Shown in pieces: positions 57,137-64,000 of a DNA stretch of 64,000 bases. Position numbers and translations under genes: made by a program. The stretch covers positions 1,860,001 through 1,924,000 of the forward strand of contig JBCAML010000005.1 in NCBI GenBank assembly GCA_038503075.1. The letters are read 5' to 3'. This stretch comes from Gyromitra esculenta. Lineage: Eukaryota > Ascomycota > Pezizomycetes > Pezizales > Discinaceae. How positions within the stretch are numbered: the first letter of the stretch is position 1; each line of letters starts with the position of its first letter. A model generated the notes under the pieces. It had not been told where the DNA came from and ran no database searches. It was given only the letters and a program-made list of their open reading frames with translations.

Positions 57137-58440
57137 TTGTCTGCGTTCTCTATTTCTGGGTTTTCGGTGTCAGATGTGTGCGTGGAGGATAATTTGGATG
57201 GGGAACACTTCGTAGTTTCATGTAGCCTTTCCCACCAAAATAAAATTATAAAAACACGCAACACTTGTGGAGCTCGGGGTTCGCTTTCATTGATGAAAAC
57301 TTTGTGCGTCGCATTCCTCTCAAATGTCTCACAAAGCATCGCCAATTAGAAGTCATTGACGACCGAACAATTGCCTCGGGAGATATTGCAATCTTTCTTA
57401 CTTGGAGAACTTTCTATTCGACACGTAATGAAAAAGCTTCGTCACCAAAGCGGACACTACTGCTAGTGCTCGGTATCCCGTGGATGAGCATCCATGACGA
57501 TCTACAATTCGCCAACAAAAGCATTGAATTCAACTACGAGTTCTGCACCACCCATTGTCTTTTCAAACAACCTGTTTATTTTGCTATTACAGCTAAATTA
57601 AAAACGCCGCCTTTATTGGAGCCGCCAGTTTCCGCATGCTCGCCAGAAAAAAGGGTATTCAAATCTATTCAATGTCTCTATACGAAATAAACAAAGTCCT
57701 CGATAGCAAAAACACTAAAGAGGAATGGAGACAAAGAATACCCGCCGAATATCATGAATATCTGGACATGTTCGATAAAGCAAAAGCTCAAGGACTCCCC
57801 CCCCGTCGCCCCTATGATCATCGCATTACCCTTCAAGAAGGTAAAGAACCACCATTCGGCCCTCTCTACGGTATGTCCCGAGATGAACTTCTAGTCCTTA
57901 AGAAGTACATTGAAGACAACCTAGAGAAGAGAACTTCGTTAGCAATAAGTTAAATTAGGTTAAAATCCTCTTCGCTGCAAAACCCGACGGATCTCTACGC
58001 CTCTGTGTAGACTACCGAGGCCTTAATGCCCTTACCGTCAAAGACCGATATACCTCCCCGCTCATTAAAGAGACACTCGACCGCCTCGCCAAAGCGCAAT
58101 GGTACTCCAAACTAGACCTTCGGGATGGATTTCATCAAATCCGCATCGCAGAAGGAGAAGAATGGAAGACCGCCTTTAGGACTCGTTATGGTCTTTATGA
58201 ATATATGGTCATGCCATTCGGCCTCACCAATGCCCCCGGTGACTTTGTCAATGATTATAGAATCTTGAGCACTCTTTTGCGCAGCCTATCTCGACGATAT
58301 CATAAATCTATAGCGATACCCTCGCCGAACACAAGGTACATGTCCGACAGGTCATAAACGCCTTAAAAGCTAATAATATCATACCAAAGCAGAAGTGCGA
58401 GTTACGTACAATCGTCAATCACGTCTTCGAAGGTATAAAA
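57137..58440 (+). pseudogene. Decayed protease and reverse transcriptase of element 1
   Basis: Protease remnant at about 57255-57690 with SSGFAFIDENFVRR near the active site and LVLGIPWMSIHDD, broken by frameshifts. Reverse transcriptase remnant from about 57700: MSRDELLVLKKYIEDNL, then (after a stop at 57953) [22 protein letters not shown] and MPFGLTNAP. The YLDDI catalytic box (about 58280) is in a different frame from the preceding block, and a stop follows. The RT cannot be made intact. Confidence 0.8.
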
Positions 58441-60693
58441 ATGGATGATGATAAACTCAAAGCCGTCCGAGATTGGAATCGCCCAAAGTCAGTCAAGGAC
58501 GTACAAGCCTTCCTGGGTTTCGCAAATTTCTACCGACGATTCATCTTGGGATTCTCCCGATTGGCCGCCCCCCTTACCGCGTTTACAAAAAAAGGTGTTG
58601 TCTTTGAATGGACGGTCGAAGCGGAACTCGCCTTTGAAGCCCTAAAGGATGCCTTTACTAAAGCCCCCGTTCTCATCCACTTCGACCCTCGAAAGAAAAT
58701 CTTCGTGGAATCCGATGCTTCTGATTTTGTCTCCGGTGGTGTCCTTTCCCAACTCGATGATAACGGCGTACTTCACCCGGTAGCCTTCTTCTCTAAGAAA
58801 CATTCCCCAGCTGAATGTAACTACGAGATTTACGATAAGGAACTTCTTGCCATTATACGCTGCTTCGAGGAATGGAGACCAGAGCTTGAAGGATCAGAAC
58901 TACCCATCTCAGTCATTACTGACCATAAGAACTTGGAGTATTTCATGACTACCAAGCAACTTAATCGACGACAGGTCAGATGGGCCGAATATCTTTCACG
59001 TTTTGACTTCGTCATTACCTATAGACCAGGAGTACAAGGAGGAAAACCGGATGCACTGACTCGGAGATCAGGAGATCTCCCTGAAGAAGGGGATGAAAGA
59101 CTAAGACACCAATACCAAGTAGTCTTAAAAGAAAAGAACGTTGATCCTAAGTTGAGTTTGTTTTCGGGTTCTTTATCAAATGAACCCGCTGAATTGGACG
59201 CTCCCCTCGAGACCTTAATGAATCATGGATATAGTGCTGACCCGTTCCCACAAAAAATCCTCCTAGCGCTAAAAAACGGTGAACGACAATCCAAAGAGAT
59301 CACCCTAGGAGATTGTACAGAAATCAGCGGCCGCCTTTATTACCGGCAAAAACTTTATATCCCCGATCATGACCCTCTTCGCCTCTTCATTCTACAACGA
59401 CATCATGACGCCCCCTCAGCTGGCCATCCGGGACGCGAAAAATCCTTCGAACTCATTTCAAGGAATTTCTATTGGCCAAAGATGAGAGAATACATTGGCC
59501 GTTATACGCGGAACTGTTATACCTGTCGACGAGCAAAACCAAGTACCCTCGGTACTCAAGGCGTCCTGAAACCACTCCCCATCCCTAATCGCCCCTGGGA
59601 AGAGCTATCAATGGACTTCGTTACCGGTCTCCCAGAATCTAATGGCTTTGATGCTATTATGGTTGTAGTGGATCGACTCTCGAAGATGCGACACCTTATC
59701 CCGTGCAATACAACCGTCAACGCCGAGCAAACAGCTGAACTCTACCTCCAAAATGTTTGGAAACTCCACGGACTACCTTCCCATATCACTTCCGATAGAG
59801 GAACGCAGTTTACCGCCAAGTTTTGGAAACATCTTTGCCAACGCCTGAATATCTCCGCTCGGATGTCAACGTCCTTTCACCCAGAAACCGATGGTCAAAC
59901 TGAACGTCTTAATGCCGTTATGGAACAATATCTTCGGTGCTATGTTTCTTACCAACAAGACGACTGGACAAAATGGTTACCTATCGCGGAGTTCGCTGCC
60001 AATAACCAAGAATCAGCCAGTACGAAAGCTACACCCTTTTTCGCTAACTATGGTTACCACTCTCGCTTCGACACCTCAATCGTCCCTAATGACCGCTCTC
60101 CCCAAACTCTCGATGCTGACAGTTTCGCCTCCAAGATGGAAGAACTTAGAGACTTCCTCCGAGTACAGATGAGGACAGCCCAAGATATCTTCGAGTCAAG
60201 CACAAATCGACACCGTACTCCCGCCCCAGTGTTCAAGGAAAAGGACGAAGTGTTTGTGTCGATGAAGAACATGAGGACAACGCGGAATTCAAGGAAGTTG
60301 GATTGGAAATGGAGTGGCCCTTTCCCGGTGAAACGTGTTATTTCAGCTTATGCCTATGAGATTGACCTCCCAAGATCAATGAAATATCACCCTGTGTTCC
60401 ACGTCTCGTTGATCAAAGCAGCTCCCATCGATCCACTCCCCGGTCAGATTATTACGCCACCCCCACCAGTTCAAGTTAATGACCATGAGGAATACCTTAT
60501 TGAAGCCATCCTAGATTCCCGTTTACACCACGGAAAACTTCAGTACTTAGTCGAATGGACTGGCTATGCATTACCCACCTGGGAACCCGCAGAGTACCAT
60601 GAAGAAACGGAAGCCGTAGAGTCCTTCCACCAACGATATCCGGATAAACCAAGGAAAGGAATAATTAGTGTTCGCAGGAGCTCACGGCTATGA
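58441..60693 (+). CDS. RNase H-integrase-chromodomain polyprotein part of element 1
   Basis: Open frame of 750 residues from an internal ATG; it is really the C-terminal part of a Pol polyprotein whose upstream part is broken, and the same frame is open without ATG back to about 58310. It begins in the RT connection (DVQAFLGFANFYRRFI), then RNase H (FVESDASDF...DKELLAIIRCFEEWR), then the integrase zinc-binding domain (HHDAPSAGHPGREKSF...CYTCRRAK). The integrase core has the DDE residues in MDFVTGLPES, TSDRGTQF and HPETDGQTERLN. The last 60 residues form a chromodomain (EYLIEAILDSR...YLVEWTGYALPTWEPAE), which in chromoviruses directs integration to marked chromatin. The frame is intact even though gag and RT are not. 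Confidence 0.93.
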   Translation: MDDDKLKAVRDWNRPKSVKDVQAFLGFANFYRRFILGFSRLAAPLTAFTKKGVVFEWTVEAELAFEALKDAFTKAPVLIHFDPRKKIFVESDASDFVSGGVLSQLDDNGVLHPVAFFSKKHSPAECNYEIYDKELLAIIRCFEEWRPELEGSELPISVITDHKNLEYFMTTKQLNRRQVRWAEYLSRFDFVITYRPGVQGGKPDALTRRSGDLPEEGDERLRHQYQVVLKEKNVDPKLSLFSGSLSNEPAELDAPLETLMNHGYSADPFPQKILLALKNGERQSKEITLGDCTEISGRLYYRQKLYIPDHDPLRLFILQRHHDAPSAGHPGREKSFELISRNFYWPKMREYIGRYTRNCYTCRRAKPSTLGTQGVLKPLPIPNRPWEELSMDFVTGLPESNGFDAIMVVVDRLSKMRHLIPCNTTVNAEQTAELYLQNVWKLHGLPSHITSDRGTQFTAKFWKHLCQRLNISARMSTSFHPETDGQTERLNAVMEQYLRCYVSYQQDDWTKWLPIAEFAANNQESASTKATPFFANYGYHSRFDTSIVPNDRSPQTLDADSFASKMEELRDFLRVQMRTAQDIFESSTNRHRTPAPVFKEKDEVFVSMKNMRTTRNSRKLDWKWSGPFPVKRVISAYAYEIDLPRSMKYHPVFHVSLIKAAPIDPLPGQIITPPPPVQVNDHEEYLIEAILDSRLHHGKLQYLVEWTGYALPTWEPAEYHEETEAVESFHQRYPDKPRKGIISVRRSSRL

Positions 60694-60704
60694 GGGGGGG
60701 CTAC

Positions 60705-61115
60705 TTTCATGGATGGATGCTATGTCGATCGGTTAGGTACATGAGTACATGGTTGTCGGGTTTCGCTATTGTTCTTTGTGTTTCTATGAGTTTCTTGTCA
60801 CAATGAGTCATGTCTTTGTCATCGAAAGGGTCGGAACGTGGTATATAAGCGAAGGGATTTCCCCTCATCTTGTACTTTTCCTTCTTCTTTCTCTAAGCAA
60901 CGTCTTCTATTGTACACTCACGGAATCTCATCAATACGATCTCAGGTTACACCTCGTAATCTTTCGCTGTCGCCGTCTTCAAGTCTTCACAACTTGAACC
61001 ACTAGTAGAGCCTGTAGAATCCTCGCACACTCTCTCGTCGTTGGGTTCTCGTTCAAGTAGCACTGCTTATCTCGGGGGATACCTGAGAGCTTGACGAGAA
61101 TCTCGCTCCTTGAGA
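60705..61115 (+). repeat. 3' LTR of element 1
   Basis: 411 bp, TTTCATGGATGG to CTCCTTGAGA, preceded by the polypurine tract GAGGGGGGG. It contains the TATA box TATATAAG at about 60842-60849. It matches the 5' LTR with indels. Confidence 0.9.
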
Positions 61116-61416
61116 TACCTACTTGGAAGGATTGGAGGCAGGGTAACAGGCTCCAGTCCCGATCCGGAAGGTGCTAAAGTAGGGTAACTCCAAAGATAGG
61201 GTAACTCCAGGGCCAGGAACTCCTTCAAAAGGTACAGGTATAACACCCACCAAGTGTGGGTATTCTGTACACCTCCTGAGAAGTGGATTAAGGAATGCAT
61301 CAATCCTTGGCCAAAAGGCAAAGGCTCTTCATTAATGGTCTGGGGCTGCTTTTGGGACCGTAATCAAGGCACATTTGTGCCCCTAATCATCAAATCTGTC
61401 GATAGGGACGTCTATC
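61116..61416 (+). pseudogene. Tc1/mariner transposase fragment (central part)
   Basis: From 61247 the frame reads HQVWVFCTPPEKW, then KGKGSSLMVWGCFWDRNQGTF and KSVDRDVYLS, the segment that follows SDE in Tc1/mariner transposases. It has no start and is cut by the LTR beginning at 61417. The left part (61116-61246) is unassigned. It could be the continuation of the transposase relic at 53242-54753, or a second copy. Confidence 0.7.
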
Positions 61417-61662
61417 TTTCACGGATGGATGTTTCGTTGGTCGGATAGGTGCATGGGTACTCGGTCGTTGTGTTTGGATTAATGTTCTTTGTGTTTTCGC
61501 GAGTTTTGGTTACAATGAGTCATGTCTTTGTCATCGAAAGAGTTGGAATGTAGTATATAAGCGAAGGGTTTTCCCCTCTTGTTGTACTTTTTCTTCTTCT
61601 TTCTTTAAGCAACGTCTTCTATTGTACACTTCTGTATTTACAATACAAAACCTCGGTTATAC
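61417..61662 (+). repeat. Truncated LTR, plus orientation
   Basis: Starts TTTCACGGATGG like the other LTRs and runs for 246 bp to CTCGGTTATAC, where the reverse-oriented element 2 begins. The missing right part presumably lies beyond the far end of element 2, outside the window. Confidence 0.85.
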
Positions 61663-62071
61663 TCTCAAGGAGCAAGATTCTCGTCAAGCTCTCAGGTATC
61701 CCCCGAGATAAGCAGTGCTACTATAACGAGAATCCTACGACAGGAGAAGAGGCTAAGGTTCTACAGGCTCTACGAAGTGGTCAAGTATAGGGGACTTGAG
61801 GGCGGCGACAGCGAAAGGTTATGAGGTATAACCGAGGGTTGTATTGTAAAATACAAGAGTGTGCGATAGAAGACGTTGCTTAAAGAAAGAAGAAGGAAAA
61901 GTATAACAAGAGGGGAAATCCCTTCGCTTATATACCACATTCCAACTCATTCGATGACAAAGACCTGACTCATTGTAATGGAAACCCAAAGAAACACAGA
62001 AAGCATTAGCACAACGCAACAACCCTGTAACCCCATATCTAACCGACCAACGAAAGCAATCATCCATGAAA
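61663..62071 (-). repeat. 3' LTR of element 2
   Basis: 409 bp in reverse orientation, TCTCAAGGAG to CCATGAAA, with the TATA box (reverse) near 61928. Next to it on the element side is the polypurine tract, read GGGAGGGGG on the minus strand. Confidence 0.9.
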
Positions 62072-62083
62072 GTACCCCCTCCC

Positions 62084-64000
62084 TTATAGCCGTGAGCTCC
62101 TGCGAACACTAACGAGGCTTTCCTTAGGTTTATTTGGGTATTGTTGATGAAAGGCATCCACCGCTTCGGTTTCCTCGTGGTAATCGGCCGGTTCCCAGGT
62201 GGGCAAAGCATAACCTGTCCATCCTACCAGATATTGAAGTCTCCCATAGCGAATACGAGAATCTAGAATACTCTCGACAAGGTATTCTTCGTGATCATTA
62301 ACTTGGATCGGGGATGGTGGTGGAATTAGTTGGCCCGGAAGTGGGTCAATGGGGGCGGCCTTGATTAGTGAAACATGAAATACCGGATGGTATTTCATTG
62401 ACGTTGGTAACTCTACTTCATAAGCATACGCTGAGATTACTCGTTTAATAGGAAAAGGGCCACTCCATTTCCAGTCCAGCTTCCTTGAGTTCCTCGTTGT
62501 TCTCATATTCTTCATAGAGATGAAGACCTCATCCTTGACTTTAAACGAAGGGGCAGGGGTACGATGTCAGTTCGTATTTACTTCAAAGACATCTTGGGCA
62601 GTCTTTATCTGTACCCGTAAGAAGTCTCTGAGTTCTTCCATCTTGGAAGCGAAGTCGTCGGCGTCAAGAGTTTGGGGGGAGCGGTCGTTGGGGACAATAG
62701 AGGTATCGAACCGAGGATGGTAACCGTAGTTAGCAAAGAAGGGGGTGGTCTTAGTACTTGCAGACTCTTGGTTATTGGCAGCAAATTCGGCAATAGGTAA
62801 CCACTTAGACCAATCGTCTTGTTGGTAGGACACATAACAACGGAGATATTGTTCCATTACCGCATTAAGGCGTTCGGTTTGTCCATCGGTCTCTGGATGA
62901 AAGGAAGTTGACATACGAGCGGCAATATTCAAGCGTTGGCAGAGGTACTTCCAAAACTTTGCGGTGAACTGTGTCCCTCTATCGGAGGTTATATGAGAAG
63001 GTAGTCCGTGAAGTTTCCAAACGTTTTGGAGGTATAGTTCGGCAGTTTTCTCGGCATCGATGGTAGTATTGCATGGAATAAGATGTCGCATCTTCGAAAG
63101 TCGATCCACAACAACCATAATGGCGTCAAAGCCATTAGATTCTGGGAGGCCTGTAACGAAGTCCATTGACAATTCTTCCCAGGGGCGGTTGGGAATTGGA
63201 AGTGGCCTCAGAACGCCTTGGGTACCGAGAGTGCTTGGTTTAGCTCGTCGGCAAGTATGGCAATTTCGAGTGTAGCGACCGATATATTCCCTCATCTTTG
63301 GCCAATAAAAGTGCCTTGAGATAAGTTCGAAGGATTTTTCACGTCCTGGGTGGCCAGCTGAGGGGGCATCATGGTGTCGTTGTAGGATGAGGAGGCGGAG
63401 AGGATCATACTCAGGGATATAGAGCTTTTGTCGGTAAAATAGACGGCCGTTGATCTCAGTACAGTCGCCTAAGGTGATCTCTTTTGATTGTCGTTCACCA
63501 TTTCTAAGTGCTAGAATGATTTTTTGTGGGAACGGGTCAGCGATATATCCTTGATTCATCAATACTTCAAGGGGGGCATCCAATTCGGCGGGTTCGTTTG
63601 ATAAAGAACCCGAAAACAAACTTAGCTTGGGGTCTAAATTCTTCTCCTTCAGGACTACTTGGTGCTGGTGTTGTAGTCTTTCATCCCCTTCTTCAGGGAG
63701 ATCTCCTGATCTCCGAGTCAATGCATCCGGCTTTCCTCCCTGTACTCCTGGTCTGTACGTAATGACAAAGTTGAAGCGTGAAAGATATTCTGCCCATCTG
63801 ACCTGTCTTCGATTCAATTGCTTAGTGGTCATAAAATACTCCAAATTTTTATGATCCGTGATAACAGAGATAGGGAATTCAGATCCTTCGAGTTCCGGGC
63901 GCCATTCTTCAAAACAGCGGATAATGGCTAGTAACTCTTTATCGTAGATTTCGTAGTTACATTCCGTGGGCGAGTGTTTTTTAGAGAAGAAAGCCACAGG
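62084..64000 (-). pseudogene. RNase H-integrase-chromodomain region of element 2, one stop
   Basis: Second copy of the same chromovirus, inverted relative to element 1 and continuing past the window edge. From the edge the minus strand encodes the RNase H end, the integrase (SDRGTQF, HPETDGQTERLN present) and, in the same frame, the chromodomain to a stop at 62084. A single in-frame TGA at about 62566-62568 interrupts it; element 1 has CGA (Arg) there, so one C-to-T change explains it. Protein similarity to element 1 is very high by eye, with scattered substitutions. Everything else that is visible is intact. Confidence 0.9.

Larger units (their letters stand above)
55473..61115 (+). mobile_element. 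Ty3/Gypsy chromovirus-type LTR retrotransposon, element 1
   Basis: 5.6-kb element in plus orientation: 5' LTR 55473-55868, a decayed gag, protease and reverse transcriptase remnants, an open RNase H-integrase-chromodomain frame, a polypurine tract (60691-60700) and 3' LTR 60705-61115. The order protease-RT-RNase H-integrase and the C-terminal chromodomain define a chromovirus. The LTR ends read TTTC...GAGA rather than TG...CA. The five bases on either side (ATATC left, TACCT right) do not match, so the element has lost its duplication or is recombinant. It cannot be autonomous because gag and the RT are frameshifted. Confidence 0.92.

Overview
The window is nuclear DNA of a filamentous ascomycete (Pezizomycotina). 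The support is direct: genes have several short introns (51-91 nt, GT...AG, often with a CTAAC-like branch site), the gene families are typical of moulds, and repeats carry mostly transition differences of the kind left by repeat-induced point mutation (RIP). Class or genus cannot be read from the sequence. All spliced models below were built by eye from conserved protein sequence and consistent splice phase; none has transcript support.

Layout. 1-1711 is the 3' part of a gene for a large fungal membrane glycoprotein. 3723-5947 is a complete ten-exon rhamnogalacturonan lyase (PL4). 5948-12310 is gene-poor. 12311-13616 is a complete chitin deacetylase with a CBM18 domain. 13617-20202 is gene-poor and carries several short inverted-repeat transposons, one of them hAT-like with an 8-bp target duplication. 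20203-32756 is gene-rich: an RGG/CCCH zinc-finger protein (+), then on the minus strand a small secreted protein, a disordered RGG protein, a peroxisomal acyl-CoA dehydrogenase ending in SKL, a small single-pass membrane protein and a six-exon GH92 alpha-mannosidase. 32757-38027 has no convincing gene. 38028-39503 (-) is an endo-arabinanase (GH43) whose second intron holds a MITE. 43599-45964 (-) is a complete endopolyphosphatase (PPN1-like). 45965-53241 is gene-poor and ends in a cluster of four tiny inverted-repeat elements.

53242-64000 is a transposon nest. A Tc1/mariner transposase gene is split by two solo LTRs whose 5-bp target duplications overlap by three bases. Next comes a Ty3/Gypsy chromovirus (55473-61115) with a decayed gag and reverse transcriptase but an open RNase H-integrase-chromodomain frame. 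A truncated LTR follows, interrupted by a second, inverted copy of the same family that runs off the window edge.

Functionally, the genes describe a fungus that feeds on plant cell walls and remodels its own. The PL4 lyase cuts the rhamnogalacturonan-I backbone and the GH43 enzyme cuts its arabinan side chains. GH92 removes alpha-mannose, and the deacetylase turns chitin into chitosan. The dehydrogenase and the endopolyphosphatase are housekeeping functions of peroxisome and vacuole. These genes are neighbours but do not form an obvious biosynthetic cluster.
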